Shown in pieces: positions 52,541 through 61,185 of a stretch of DNA of 64,000 nucleotides (positions within the stretch are counted from its first letter, which is position 1; each line of letters starts with the position of its first letter). Below the pieces are notes generated by a model. The model saw only the letters and a list, made by a program, of their open reading frames with translations. It was not told the DNA's origin and did not search any database. The stretch is from the NCBI RefSeq assembly GCF_019042655.1, contig NZ_JAHPZO010000002.1, positions 124,001-188,000 on the forward strand. The letters run 5' to 3'. Source of the stretch: Planococcus sp. CP5-4_YE. GTDB taxonomy: Bacteria; Bacillota; Bacilli; Bacillales_A; Planococcaceae. The translations under genes and the position numbers were made by a program.

Positions 52541-52781
52541 CGGGAAGAGATTCCCCCACTAGCCGGCAACTTTATATAGAAGCAGATCGATTTCATCAAG
52601 CAGAAAACAATGAAATCTCCAAGCCGCCGAGCGCCCAGGGTGAGCCGATGCAATAAGACAGATGCTCTTTCTGGCTTACTGCAGGAGGCCAACCCAAAGC
52701 ACGGTGGCGATTGCTAATATGAAGCTCAACTAGAACGCAGAAACACTTCCGCAGGCAAACCCTCGCTATCTTATTTCAACC
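52541..52781 (-). repeat. Structured intergenic repeat, unit B1
   Basis: Minus orientation. Core hairpin GCAGTAAG-c-CAGA-aagagca-TCTG-t-CTTATTGC, with one G.T pair. CACCCTGGGCGC variant. Its 3' end (relative to its orientation) lacks some of the GTTGCCGGCTAG flank symmetry seen in B2/B3, and the edge at 52541 is diffuse. Confidence 0.8.
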
Positions 52782-52785
52782 GCCA

Positions 52786-53029
52786 CCCGGGAAGCGATTC
52801 CCCCACTAGCCGGCAACTAACTATAGAAGCAGAGCTATTTAAACAGTGTATATACAACGAAATCTCCAAGCCGCCCGGCGTAAAGGGGTGAGCCGATGCA
52901 ATAAGACAAGTGCTCTTCTTGGCTTATTGCTAGAGGCCATCCCAAAGCACGGCGGCGACTGCCAGTATGAAGCTCAACTAGAAAGCCGAAACACTTCCGC
53001 AAGCAAACCCTCGCTATCTTATTTCAACC
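52786..53029 (-). repeat. Structured intergenic repeat, unit B2
   Basis: Minus orientation, 247 bases after B1. Core hairpin CAAG-aagagca-CTTG, where the base change is compensated relative to A1 (CAGG/CCTG). CACCCCTTTACGC variant as in A1. The stretch ATATACACTGTTTAAATAGC is shared with B3. Confidence 0.85.
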
Positions 53030-53033
53030 GCCA

Positions 53034-53277
53034 CCCGGGAAGCGATTCCCCCACTAGCCGGCAACTAACTATAGAAGCAGAGCTATTTAAACAGTGTATA
53101 TACAACGAAATCTCTAAGCCGCCGAGCGCCAAGGGTGAGCCGACGCAATAAGACAGATGCTCTTTCTGGCTTATTGCAAGAGGCCAACCCAAAGCACGGC
53201 GGCGATTGCCAAAACGATGCTCAACTCAACCCTCAAGAATAGTTCCGCTCAAAAGCCCTCGTTATCTACTTCCAACC
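53034..53277 (-). repeat. Structured intergenic repeat, unit B3
   Basis: Minus orientation, 248 bases after B2; nearly identical to B2 in its 3' third, so that part was copied recently. Core hairpin CAGA-aagagca-TCTG. CACCCTTGGCGC variant as in A2. The unit's outer edge (GGTTGGAAGTAGATAACGAG) abuts the glnQ terminator. Confidence 0.85.
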
Positions 53278-53281
53278 AAAT

Positions 53282-53312
53282 TAAAAAAGCGCGCCCAATA
53301 GGCACGCTTTTC
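53282..53312 (-). terminator. Terminator of the amino-acid ABC operon
   Basis: AAAAGCGTGCC-tatt-GGGCGCGCTTTTTT on the minus strand, after the stop at 53322. Confidence 0.82.
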
Positions 53313-53321
53313 CACTCATCT

Positions 53322-54050
53322 TTACAACACTTTACTCAAGAACGCTTTCGTCCGTTCATTCTGCGGATTACCGAACAATTCCTTCGGCACGTTCTCTTCG
53401 ACGATATAGCCGCCATCGATAAACAGCACGCGGTCGCCCATTTCCGCCGCAAAGCCCATTTCGTGGGTCACGACAACCATGGTCATGCCTTCTCTCGCGA
53501 GTTGCTTCATGACATCCAGCACGTCTCCAACCATTTCCGGATCGAGCGCTGAAGTCGGCTCATCGAACAGCATGATTTTCGGATCCATCGCGAGTGCGCG
53601 CGCAATGGCGACGCGCTGCTTCTGCCCGCCTGACAATTCGCCCGGGTACGCTTTCGCCTTTTCGCGCAAACCGACCTTATCCAGCAATTCGTAAGCTTTC
53701 TTTTCGGCTGCTTTCTGGTCGCCTTTTTTCAATTTAATCGGCGCCAGCGTCACATTTTGAAGCACCGTTTTATGCGGGAACAAATTAAATTGCTGGAATA
53801 CCATTCCCACGTCTTGGCGCACTTTATTGATATCGACTTTCGGATTCGTGATGTCCGTTCCTTCAATATAAACATGGCCACCGCTGATGTCTTCTAGGCG
53901 ATTTAAGCAACGAAGAAACGTACTTTTGCCGGAACCGGAAGGGCCGATAACGCAAATGACCTCTTTCTCTTCCACAACTGTGCTCATATCTTTGATGACT
54001 TCCAAATCTCCGAATGATTTTTTGAGGTTTTCGACTCTGATCATACTCAT
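53322..54050 (-). CDS. glnQ: Amino-acid ABC transporter ATP-binding protein (GlnQ-type)
   Basis: 242 residues. Walker [19 protein letters not shown] near residue 36, signature [16 protein letters not shown] near residue 134, Walker [21 protein letters not shown], switch His THEMGF. PAAT subclass for polar amino acids. The ATG overlaps the permease stop (ATGA). Last gene of the three-gene operon. Confidence 0.94.
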   Translation of the reverse strand: MSMIRVENLKKSFGDLEVIKDMSTVVEEKEVICVIGPSGSGKSTFLRCLNRLEDISGGHVYIEGTDITNPKVDINKVRQDVGMVFQQFNLFPHKTVLQNVTLAPIKLKKGDQKAAEKKAYELLDKVGLREKAKAYPGELSGGQKQRVAIARALAMDPKIMLFDEPTSALDPEMVGDVLDVMKQLAREGMTMVVVTHEMGFAAEMGDRVLFIDGGYIVEENVPKELFGNPQNERTKAFLSKVL

Positions 54051-54691
54051 CGCAATACAAACTTCCTTTCTACAAAGCTCGCGAGCATCGAGAGCAAGTA
54101 AATAACGATAAAGTAAATGATGCCAAGGATCAAGTACACGTTAAACGCATCAAACGTGGCACTTGCCTGGATGCGCCCTTCCTGTGTCAAATCCGCCACC
54201 CCGATAACCGACAGTAGCGAGGTATCCTTTAAGGAAATGATCGCCTGGTTGGTAATGGTCGGGAGCATGCGGCGGAATGCCTGAGGCAAAATAATGTGGC
54301 GCATGGTCTGCGTCGAGCCCAGCCCGAGCGAGCGCGCTGCTTCCGTTTGCCCTTTGTCGATCGACTGGATACCGGCACGGATGATTTCCGAGAAGTAAGC
54401 ACCGGCGTTGATCGCGACTGTTACGATCCCTGCAGTGGTATTATCAAGCGAAAAGAACCCAAGTGAGTTCAAGCCGAAGTAAATGAAGAACAGCTGAACA
54501 ATGAAAGGCGTTCCCCGGATTGCATCGACGAAGATTTTAGCGATCCAGTTCAAGATCTTGAACGGTGCCAAGCGCAGCAAAGCGACAACCAGCCCGAGCA
54601 AGAAGCCTAGGACAATGGCTATGCTGAAAATATAAAGCGTAACTTGCAAGCCTTCCATTAAGTATGGAAAAGCATTGATAATTGTCTGCAC
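54047..54691 (-). CDS. Amino-acid ABC transporter permease
   Basis: 214 residues, 4-5 helices. EAA loop [42 protein letters not shown] near residue 120, typical of His/Glu/Gln permeases. GTG start at 54691 follows GGGGGA. One permease gene suffices; the complex would be a homodimer. Downstream of an attenuating terminator. Confidence 0.92.
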   Translation of the reverse strand: MQTIINAFPYLMEGLQVTLYIFSIAIVLGFLLGLVVALLRLAPFKILNWIAKIFVDAIRGTPFIVQLFFIYFGLNSLGFFSLDNTTAGIVTVAINAGAYFSEIIRAGIQSIDKGQTEAARSLGLGSTQTMRHIILPQAFRRMLPTITNQAIISLKDTSLLSVIGVADLTQEGRIQASATFDAFNVYLILGIIYFIVIYLLSMLASFVERKFVLR

Positions 54692-54708
54692 CCTCAGTTC
54701 CCCCTTAC

Positions 54709-54743
54709 ATAAAAAAATGCAGCGCGCGAATGCGCGCTACATG
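54709..54743 (-). terminator. Attenuator between binding-protein and permease genes
   Basis: TGTAGCGCGCATTCGCGCGCTGC-type hairpin plus T run. It gives more mRNA for the binding protein than for the membrane parts. Confidence 0.8.
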
Positions 54744-54746
54744 ATT

Positions 54747-55514
54747 TTATTCTGCGATGTATTTGTTTAAGATTTCATCATATTCGCCGCTGTCGCGCAA
54801 TTCCTGCAGCCCTGCATTGATTTGTTCAAGCAATTCTGCATTCTCGCCTTTCAAGACAGCGATGCCATACTGGTCGCCCGTCAAGCGCTCGCCGACAGTT
54901 TTCAAAGCCAATTCGCTTTCTGCGATGGCATAAGCGATGACAGGGTAATCTTCAAGAAGCACATCGGCATTGCCGTTTGATACTTCCTGGAACATCGAAG
55001 GGCTGTCTTCAAACTGGGAAATCTCATAGCCATACTCATCCTCGTTGTCGCGCGCGAATTGAGCGCCTGTTGTTCCGCTCTTCACTGCAACGGTCTTGCC
55101 TTCTAGATCTTCAAGTGAGGTAATGTCGCTATTGTCTTCAGCCACAACCAAAGAAAGGCCGGCATCAAAATACGGATCCGAGAAATCCACGATTTCTTTG
55201 CGCTCATCGGTAATACTCATACCCGCAATCGCCACATCCAATTGGTCAGCTTGCAACGCTGGGATAATGCCTCCAAAATCCATCGGGTTGAATTCGATCT
55301 CGAATCCTTGGTTCTCGGCAATGGCATTGATCAAATCAATATCGATTCCTGTATATTCGCCCTCGTCTTCAAATTCGAAAGGTGGATAAGTGGTATCAAT
55401 TCCAACACGGTATGTTTCCCCGTCTCCCCCACCGGATTCTTCATCTGAATCGCCGCACGCGGCAAGTACTGTAAGAACTGCTAGCAATAATGCCAATAAG
55501 GTCCATTTTTTCAT
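54747..55514 (-). CDS. Amino-acid ABC transporter substrate-binding lipoprotein
   Basis: 255 residues. Lipobox LAAC at residue 20. Type 2 periplasmic-binding fold, family 3: YRVGIDTTYPPFEFEDEGEYTGIDIDLINAIAENQG, ADQLDVAIAGMSITDERKEIVDFSDPYFDAGLSLVV with the family signature, and GKTVAVKSGTTGAQFA. ATG at 55514 follows AGAGGGGATG; one upstream TTG codon omitted. Probable glutamine or related polar amino acid. First gene of the operon. Confidence 0.92.
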   Translation of the reverse strand: MKKWTLLALLLAVLTVLAACGDSDEESGGGDGETYRVGIDTTYPPFEFEDEGEYTGIDIDLINAIAENQGFEIEFNPMDFGGIIPALQADQLDVAIAGMSITDERKEIVDFSDPYFDAGLSLVVAEDNSDITSLEDLEGKTVAVKSGTTGAQFARDNEDEYGYEISQFEDSPSMFQEVSNGNADVLLEDYPVIAYAIAESELALKTVGERLTGDQYGIAVLKGENAELLEQINAGLQELRDSGEYDEILNKYIAE

Positions 55515-55644
55515 CAATAAACATCCCCTCTATTAGATAATGATCATTCTATTGACTAATATATCACAATATTCACAAATTCAGAACCTTTCGAATGAAA
55601 TTTAATAGGGAGTAGGATGTATGCTTGTGCCTAAATGACTAGCT

Positions 55645-56724
55645 TCAACGGCTAACGTTGCGCTTTTTATAAAGCCGATAAAACAAACGGAAATTATGGA
55701 CGAGCGTCTTCAGTACGGCATAAGCTGGGATAGCAATCAAAATTCCAATAAAGCCATATAAAGCGCCGGCAACCATCAACAGCAAAATAATCGTCAATGG
55801 ATGGACATGAAGCCGATTGCCCATGACATTCGGCGTGACTAGATTGCCTTCGAGCTGCTGCACCACCAATAGGACGAGTATGACTTTAAATGCCATAAAC
55901 AAGCCATCATTCAACAAGGCAACCAAAATCGCCGGGATGATTCCGATGAGAGGCCCGAGAAATGGAACCACTACGAGAAACATGGCAAAAACAGCAAGCG
56001 TGAACGCGTATTCAAGTCCGATAATCAAATAACCGATGTACATCAGTACACCAATCACAGCCGCGACCGTTGCCTGACCGATCACGAAAGTGGATAAAGT
56101 TTCATCCAGATCTTTCAGCAGCTTCTTCCCTTCCAATTTATGGTCTTCCGGAAGCTGCTTTACTAAATGCGGAATGAATTTATCATCGTCTTTCAGCAGG
56201 AAAAACAAGATGAAAGGCACTACGATCAAGACAATGGCCGCATTTACCAGCATGCCGAGGATGTCGAGCACATTTTCAAATAGATTGCTCGAGAGGCTTT
56301 GGGCATAGCCGTAGATACGGTCGCTAATTTCCTGCCCAGAAAACCCGCCGAATTCAAAACCTTCCAGGAGATTATTTGATTCCAAACCCATTTCCTCCAC
56401 TTTCTCAGGCGCTAAATCCACCAAGCTTTCTCCTTGTTCGATCAAGGTCGGCCCAAAGAAATAGACGAGGCTCGCAACCGCAAGCGCAATCACTGTAAAA
56501 ACAATGCCAATCCCTGCGATTTTCGGCATGCGGCGGGAAAGAACGCGGACCAATGGCCGGAGCAGGTAGTATAGAATTCCGGCAATGACGATCGGCGCAA
56601 ACAATGTAGCGATGACGATGCGGATCGGTTCCCAAATATAGTCCAACTTGCTGAGTACGTATAATGTGATTGCGAGCAATAGTATTCCCGCTGTGTATTC
56701 AAAAAACGGCTTTCGGATCCACAC
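55645..56724 (-). CDS. AI-2E family transporter (UPF0118), second paralogue
   Basis: 359 residues, the same length as the paralogue at 32688 and alike in layout: PFILFFLLKDDDKFIPHLVKQLPEDHK, MFLVVVPFLGPLIGIIPAILVAL, EGNLVTPNVMGNRLHVHPLTII. The periplasmic amphipathic region differs in sequence (SLVDLAPEKVEEMGLESNNLLEGF). The tail is basic (RLYKKRNVSR). GTG start at 56724 follows GAAAGGAG. Confidence 0.87.
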   Translation of the reverse strand: MWIRKPFFEYTAGILLLAITLYVLSKLDYIWEPIRIVIATLFAPIVIAGILYYLLRPLVRVLSRRMPKIAGIGIVFTVIALAVASLVYFFGPTLIEQGESLVDLAPEKVEEMGLESNNLLEGFEFGGFSGQEISDRIYGYAQSLSSNLFENVLDILGMLVNAAIVLIVVPFILFFLLKDDDKFIPHLVKQLPEDHKLEGKKLLKDLDETLSTFVIGQATVAAVIGVLMYIGYLIIGLEYAFTLAVFAMFLVVVPFLGPLIGIIPAILVALLNDGLFMAFKVILVLLVVQQLEGNLVTPNVMGNRLHVHPLTIILLLMVAGALYGFIGILIAIPAYAVLKTLVHNFRLFYRLYKKRNVSR

Positions 56725-56773
56725 GTGCTGACACTCCTTTCAAATTTACTCTACCTTCAAATCATACACGAAG

Positions 56774-56810
56774 AAAAAGCGAAAGCAGATGATTTTCTGC
56801 CTTCGCTTGC
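56774..56810 (-). terminator. Terminator of the small anchored protein gene
   Basis: AAGCGAAGGCAG-aaaatcat-CTGCTTTCGCTTTTT on the minus strand after the stop at 56820. Confidence 0.82.
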
Positions 56811-56819
56811 TGATATGAT

Positions 56820-57101
56820 TTATTTGTCTTCTTCCAGTTCGCGTAATTCTTTCTGGGTTTGCGGGAACGCGTTCGCTTGCCATTCTTCGCGGTAAGCGGA
56901 ATCCAATTGCGAGAGCCCTTGTTCACTTGAGTCTTCGATGGCGTAGACGCTTTCGCGCTCATCGATTTCTTTGCTGTTGTGCATGTCGATGTCTTCCTGG
57001 ACGCGGAGTGTATTTTTTTCTTGATAGGTTTTGTAGACGAAAACCCCTGCAGCCGCTGCAAGCGCGCTGCCCACTACTGTATTCATCGTTGATCTCTTCA
57101 T
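56820..57101 (-). CDS. Small hypothetical protein with N-terminal anchor
   Basis: 93 residues. The N-terminal stretch MKRSTMNTVVGSALAAAAGVFVY is a short hydrophobic, alanine-rich anchor; the rest is acidic and helical (HNSKEIDERESVYAIEDSSEQ, QTQKELRELEEDK). Loose likeness to YtxH/YvlB-type small envelope proteins, but no domain can be named. GGAGGG precedes the ATG. Monocistronic. Confidence 0.65.
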   Translation of the reverse strand: MKRSTMNTVVGSALAAAAGVFVYKTYQEKNTLRVQEDIDMHNSKEIDERESVYAIEDSSEQGLSQLDSAYREEWQANAFPQTQKELRELEEDK

Positions 57102-57221
57102 CAGAATCCCTCCAAAATAATGCGTGTTTCTGTCATTTCTATTTTGTATACCCTATTAATAAAATTTTAATTAGGAAAAAGGAAAGTTTTTTTACCTTCT
57201 TTCTTCAAGCGCCCTGTTCTA

Positions 57222-57410
57222 CTAAAACCACTGTAAGGGCGCTACAAAATACCGGTTTTCTATCTGCCCGTTGTTGAATACTTTGAGCAATCTTCCCATA
57301 TCCTCATGGTCGTTTCCAAATAAATTTCGGACTCCACCGACGAGATCACGCTGGTTTACAGGATACCGAGCGTTTTCAGTTACAACCGTTTGAATGAGCG
57401 GCATGTCCAT
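57222..57410 (-). pseudogene. N-terminal relic of a type III polyketide synthase (BpsA/BcsA-like)
   Basis: About 60 residues match the start of Bacillus type III PKS proteins: YPVNQRDLVGGVRNLF, then GRLLKVFNNGQIENRYFVAPLQWF. Two consecutive TAG codons follow (57219-57224), after which the same frame still reads NRALEERR, as expected next in the family, and then ends. The remaining 300 residues with the Cys-His-Asn triad are gone. An alkylpyrone-type enzyme was therefore lost by nonsense mutation and deletion. Confidence 0.75.
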
Positions 57411-57464
57411 TTCTCATTCCTTTTTTAGAAAAGCTCCCTTTCTTGTCATTGGCGCTGGATGCCT

Positions 57465-58169
57465 TTAATCAGAGTAGCGCTCTGCCAATTTAAGCAGTTC
57501 TCGCATTTTTTCCCCGACGCCGGAAGCGGATGCCGGATTTTGCCCGGTAATCAATCGCCCCGACTCAATGACGCATGCTTCAAGCGGCAGCTGAGCGATT
57601 TGAACAAGAGCGCCGCGCTCTTTCAATTCGCTCTGCAAGGAAAATGGGATGTCTTTATAAAGGCCGAGCAACTTTTCTTCCAAATCCGAAAACCCTGTTG
57701 CAAGATGCCCCGAAAGCAAAGGGCTGCCATCGGATAGGCGGACGTTCAATAATCCACTCGGGCCGTGGCAAACAGCTGCTACGATGCCGCCTTTTTCATA
57801 AATGCTCGCCGTCATTCGCTGTAATTCCTTATTGTCAGGGAAATCCCACATCGTTCCATGTCCACCAGTAAAATAGATCCCGGCGTATTCATCGGCTTTC
57901 ACTTGGCCTGGCGTCAACGGTCGATCCAATTGGCGCTGGATGTTTTTATCCAAGTAGTAGTGGCGTGTTCGTCCATTGACCACCGCCGCTGGAAGGCTTC
58001 TTGGGTCGAGCGGCACTTTTCCAGCGCTTGTGCTGATTATATCGACTTCAAAATCATCTTTTACTTCGTGATAGAAATCCGTTAGTTCACGCAGCCATAG
58101 GCCAGTCTTTTTGCCTCGATTTCCTAAGTCTTTATGATTCGTCACGATAACTGCTATTTTCTTCATCAT
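57465..58169 (-). CDS. DJ-1/PfpI family protein (Hsp31/class I glutamine amidotransferase-like)
   Basis: 234 residues. Nucleophile elbow AAVCHGPSGLLN near residue 134 and Glu-bearing GIYFTGGHGTMWDFPDN near residue 97 fit the Hsp31/HchA-like group with glyoxalase III or deglycase-type chemistry. C-terminal SGRLITGQNPASASGVGEKM is also family-typical. GGGGAGG precedes two ATG codons (58169 used). Stress-related by family. Confidence 0.85.
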   Translation of the reverse strand: MMKKIAVIVTNHKDLGNRGKKTGLWLRELTDFYHEVKDDFEVDIISTSAGKVPLDPRSLPAAVVNGRTRHYYLDKNIQRQLDRPLTPGQVKADEYAGIYFTGGHGTMWDFPDNKELQRMTASIYEKGGIVAAVCHGPSGLLNVRLSDGSPLLSGHLATGFSDLEEKLLGLYKDIPFSLQSELKERGALVQIAQLPLEACVIESGRLITGQNPASASGVGEKMRELLKLAERYSD

Positions 58170-58275
58170 ATCTTCCTCCCCATCCAGTTATTCATATTCC
58201 TATATATTCCCTACAGTCTAAAAATTACTCCCAGTTTCCATTTCAGTCCGAACCGACTGTAACTATATTTCTCAA

Positions 58276-58308
58276 CAAAAAAGACCCGCCTGATTGCGGA
58301 TCTTTCAA
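58276..58308 (-). terminator. Terminator of the DUF1836-YqxD operon
   Basis: GAAAGATCCGC-aatca-GGCGGGTCTTTTTT on the minus strand. Confidence 0.75.
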
Positions 58309-58739
58309 CTTTCCAATAGGAGAATCAAGCTTTCACGGAACTTATCGTTATCGGCTTGCTGGCGCTTTTTCGGACCCTTCATGCGTCCACCGCTTTGGCG
58401 GATTTTTTTGGCGACATGGCGGCCGTGAAGTAATTGTTCAATATTGCCTTCATTATAGACGCGCCCATTCTGGTCGATCGGCACTCCGCGTTTTGCGAGC
58501 ACCATCGCAGCAAGCCCATAGTCCTGTGTGACGACGATATCGCCAGGCTCTACACGGTTCACCAAAACAAAATCGACCGCGTCCGCTCCTTTCGATACCG
58601 TCAGCGTCTCTGCTCCTTCGCGGTGCATTTCATGGGACGTATCACAAATGAGCAGCACCGGCCAATTGAAACGCTTGGCAAGCACAAGCGCCAAATCGAC
58701 TACTGGGCAGCCGTCTGCGTCAATAAGAATTTTTGCCAT
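58305..58739 (-). CDS. YaiI/YqxD family protein (UPF0178, PIN-like)
   Basis: 144 residues. LIDADGCPVVDLALVLAKRF at the start, VVTQDYGLAAMVLAKRG near residue 68 and the basic C-terminus GGRMKGPKKRQQADNDKF. The two D-rich motifs place it in the DUF188 group with a PIN-domain-like fold, a possible nuclease. Overlaps the DUF1836 gene by 20 bases; GGGAGG before the ATG. Confidence 0.9.
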   Translation of the reverse strand: MAKILIDADGCPVVDLALVLAKRFNWPVLLICDTSHEMHREGAETLTVSKGADAVDFVLVNRVEPGDIVVTQDYGLAAMVLAKRGVPIDQNGRVYNEGNIEQLLHGRHVAKKIRQSGGRMKGPKKRQQADNDKFRESLILLLES

Positions 58740-59301
58740 TGGATTCCTCCCTTATCAATTCATCGGCCAGTTTTTCAGCGGCCCTTCTGTACAAGTTGCT
58801 TTTATGGACAAGCGACGCAATGAATAGCACTTTGGAAAGTTCTCCGCTTTCATCACTTTGGATGCTGGCGACGGCCTCTGCTTGCCGTTCCAATTCTTCC
58901 TTAAATGCAGCGTGATTGTCCTCTTGAAGCGTCAAATAAGTTTCGTAGAACTCGGATAGATCCAATTCCCGCGCCTGTGCTTTTTCATTCACTTTTTCCA
59001 GCACTTTTTTTACGTCGTTGATTGATAGCGTGCTTTTCATCTGGTAAATCAAGTTGATAAGTATAATATGGTCGGGCGTATATTTTTTTTGCTGCACCGG
59101 ATAAAATAATTTTCCTTTGGCATAATTATTGATCATCGTTTTCGTCAATATTTTGTCGTCCGGGTACCTTTTCGTGTCGTGGAAGGCTGTCTCGAATAAC
59201 TGAATGACTTGGTCTACGTATAAATCGATTTTCGGGATATCGCTTGTGCGGATTTGGCTGTCGAGAGCCAATTGGCCAATGAGCCGATCGATGCTTTCCA
59301 T
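58720..59301 (-). CDS. DUF1836 domain protein, putative transcriptional regulator
   Basis: 193 residues. DUF1836 core with a MerR-like HTH: KIDLYVDQVIQLFETAF, then KTMINNYAKGKLFYPVQQKKYTPDHIILINLIYQMKSTLSINDVKKVL. The C-terminal third is helical (LERQAEAVASIQSDESGEL). ATG at 59301 is preceded by GAGGTG; a GTG three codons upstream was not used. Operon with yqxD; targets unknown. Confidence 0.8.
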   Translation of the reverse strand: MESIDRLIGQLALDSQIRTSDIPKIDLYVDQVIQLFETAFHDTKRYPDDKILTKTMINNYAKGKLFYPVQQKKYTPDHIILINLIYQMKSTLSINDVKKVLEKVNEKAQARELDLSEFYETYLTLQEDNHAAFKEELERQAEAVASIQSDESGELSKVLFIASLVHKSNLYRRAAEKLADELIREESNGKNSY

Positions 59302-59430
59302 TCGCTTCACCTCAACTTCTGTTTTTCTATTTTACCCTATGATGGAAAAGGCGACAAACTTGACCCACGAAATCAATGTGTATATTATTATAAGTAGTTT
59401 CGATAACTACGTATCAGGGGGTATAGTTCC

Positions 59431-60078
59431 ATGACTGCATTTATCCGAGAGCCTTTTAATGCTTTGTCCCATTTGGCCGGAGCACTTCTGTCCTTTTCCG
59501 CTTTGCTCGCGATGGCCATTAAAGCCGCCTATTCGCAAGCGCCCGCTGCGCATGTCACAGCAGTCGTCATCTTTGGCATCAGCTTGATCCTGCTTTATAC
59601 GGCGTCGACGGTTTACCATTCCGTAAAAGCGCGTCCCAGAATTATTGCTTTTTTCCGTAAGCTGGATCATTCGATGATTTTCTTGCTGATTGCCGGTTCC
59701 TATGCACCGTTTTGCTTGATTGCGCTAGAAGGCACGCTCGGCTGGTCGATCTTCGCTATAGTCGCCTTACTTGGCATTAGCGGCATTCTCTTCAAGATGA
59801 TCTGGTTTCATTCACCACGCTGGCTGTCGACCGCCATTTATATCTTAATGGGCTGGATTATCATCTTTGCAGTGGGACCGCTCGCCTCCAGTCTGCCTGC
59901 TGCCGGGTTGTGGCTTCTTGTTGCCGGGGGTCTCCTATACACGGTCGGCGGTGTCATCTATTGGCTCAAACCAGACTTTCTTTCTTCGCGTTATTTAGGA
60001 TTCCACGAGATTTTCCATATTTTCATCTTGCTTGGAAGCACATCCCACTTCCTGGCCGTCTACTTATATGTGCTATAA
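59431..60078 (+). CDS. Hemolysin III / TrhA-like PAQR membrane protein
   Basis: 215 residues, 7 helices. REPFNALSHLAGALLSF at the N-terminus (conserved His), STVYHSVKARPRIIAFFRKLDHSMIFLLIAGSYAPFCL near residue 52, and GFHEIFHIFILLGSTSHFLAVYLY at the end: the three metal-binding His motifs of the PAQR superfamily. B. subtilis YplQ-like; relatives affect membrane fluidity homeostasis. GGGGGG before the ATG. Confidence 0.92.
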   Translation: MTAFIREPFNALSHLAGALLSFSALLAMAIKAAYSQAPAAHVTAVVIFGISLILLYTASTVYHSVKARPRIIAFFRKLDHSMIFLLIAGSYAPFCLIALEGTLGWSIFAIVALLGISGILFKMIWFHSPRWLSTAIYILMGWIIIFAVGPLASSLPAAGLWLLVAGGLLYTVGGVIYWLKPDFLSSRYLGFHEIFHIFILLGSTSHFLAVYLYVL

Positions 60079-60079
60079 C

Positions 60080-60118
60080 TCAAAAAGAGCCGTTCTCAAG
60101 GAGAACGGCTCTTTTTTA
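60080..60118. terminator. Bidirectional terminator
   Basis: AAAAAGAGCCGTTCTC-aag-GAGAACGGCTCTTTTTTA between convergent genes. Confidence 0.9.
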
Positions 60119-60952
60119 ATGTTCAAGTGCATCAAGCGCCTGCATCAGATTGGCGTAGACTTGGATGTTTTTGAAGTCAATTCCCAGTGTCACAGCGGTT
60201 TGTGCAATTTCAGGGCGGATGCCGGATAGGACAGACTCCACACCGATGATTCTCAGCGAATCCATCAACTGGAACAATTGATGGGCAACCATCGTATCGA
60301 CAATCGGCACCGCCGACAGATCGATATAAAGCGTCGTCAATTGCTGCTTGGCACTCTCTTCAAGAGCTGTCTCCAAAATCACTTTGGCACGGTATGTATC
60401 AATCCCGCCGACCAATGGCAAAATGCCGATACCTTTACGAATTGGTATGACCGGGCTGCTCAACTCGTCGATTACTTCCTGCTGGCTCGCCAGTAAACGT
60501 TGGTGAGCTTCATGATGATGGCGTGCGAAACTTTCGATGATAAAGTCAAATATATCATTTAACATTTCACTCCAGCGCAATGCATCTTGGCTATTCGCTC
60601 TATCAACTTCTTCAAAGAAATGGCGGACACAAGTCCAATAGATTTTACGCAATTGCCCAAGATGCTCCATCACTTCATAAAGCGGAACGGATTGCTGGGC
60701 ACGTTCTTTGGCGATCGTTGACGACCAATCTTCAACGTAGGCAAGCGATTCTTCTTTGTCGTGGATAAAAATCGCAGTGACGGCCTCGATAAAGCCAAGC
60801 GATTCCTTTCTCAGCTTCTCTACCGTATCATCGGATGCATTGGCTGAATAGACGGTATTTGCATGGCTGTCGCGTGTTTCAAGCCACTCTTCGACCATAG
60901 AGTTTTTATTTTTTAGAATGAAATCATATAGCTCTCTGCTAATTTCCCCCAT
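60116..60952 (-). CDS. RsbR-family stressosome protein (STAS domain)
   Basis: 278 residues. N-terminal all-helical sensor domain (residues 1-145, globin-like as in RsbR paralogues) and C-terminal STAS (SSPVIPIRKGIGILPLVGGIDTYRAK, TTLYIDLSAVPIVDTMVAHQLFQLMDSLRIIG). The Thr in VDT corresponds to a residue phosphorylated by RsbT. Other stressosome genes (rsbS, rsbT) are not in the window. AAAAGGAG before the ATG. Confidence 0.9.
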   Translation of the reverse strand: MGEISRELYDFILKNKNSMVEEWLETRDSHANTVYSANASDDTVEKLRKESLGFIEAVTAIFIHDKEESLAYVEDWSSTIAKERAQQSVPLYEVMEHLGQLRKIYWTCVRHFFEEVDRANSQDALRWSEMLNDIFDFIIESFARHHHEAHQRLLASQQEVIDELSSPVIPIRKGIGILPLVGGIDTYRAKVILETALEESAKQQLTTLYIDLSAVPIVDTMVAHQLFQLMDSLRIIGVESVLSGIRPEIAQTAVTLGIDFKNIQVYANLMQALDALEH

Positions 60953-61126
60953 AATGTATGCCGCTCCTTTTTCTAGCTTGTCCTTATCATCTTATAAGAT
61001 AAGCCAATCGAAAAGCAAATTTCCCTTCTCCTGATGCAGGCATCCGTATTGAAGAAAGAAAATAAAACTAAGGAGAGGGTGCAACAAAGTAAAATATAAA
61101 GGAATCGGCACTGTCGGTTCATTAAC

Positions 61127-61162
61127 AAAATCCCCGGCTGCTTTTGCGGCTGGGGATTTATG
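61127..61162 (-). terminator. Terminator of the CoA-transferase gene
   Basis: AAATCCCCAGCCGC-aaa-AGCAGCCGGGGATTTTG on the minus strand. Confidence 0.8.
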
Positions 61163-61185
61163 CATTCAACCAGTGAAGTTCATAG

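Noticed and set aside
52846-53552. Small frames within repeat array B
   Set aside because: They are not conserved between units, which differ by indels that break the frames; the conserved feature is base pairing.
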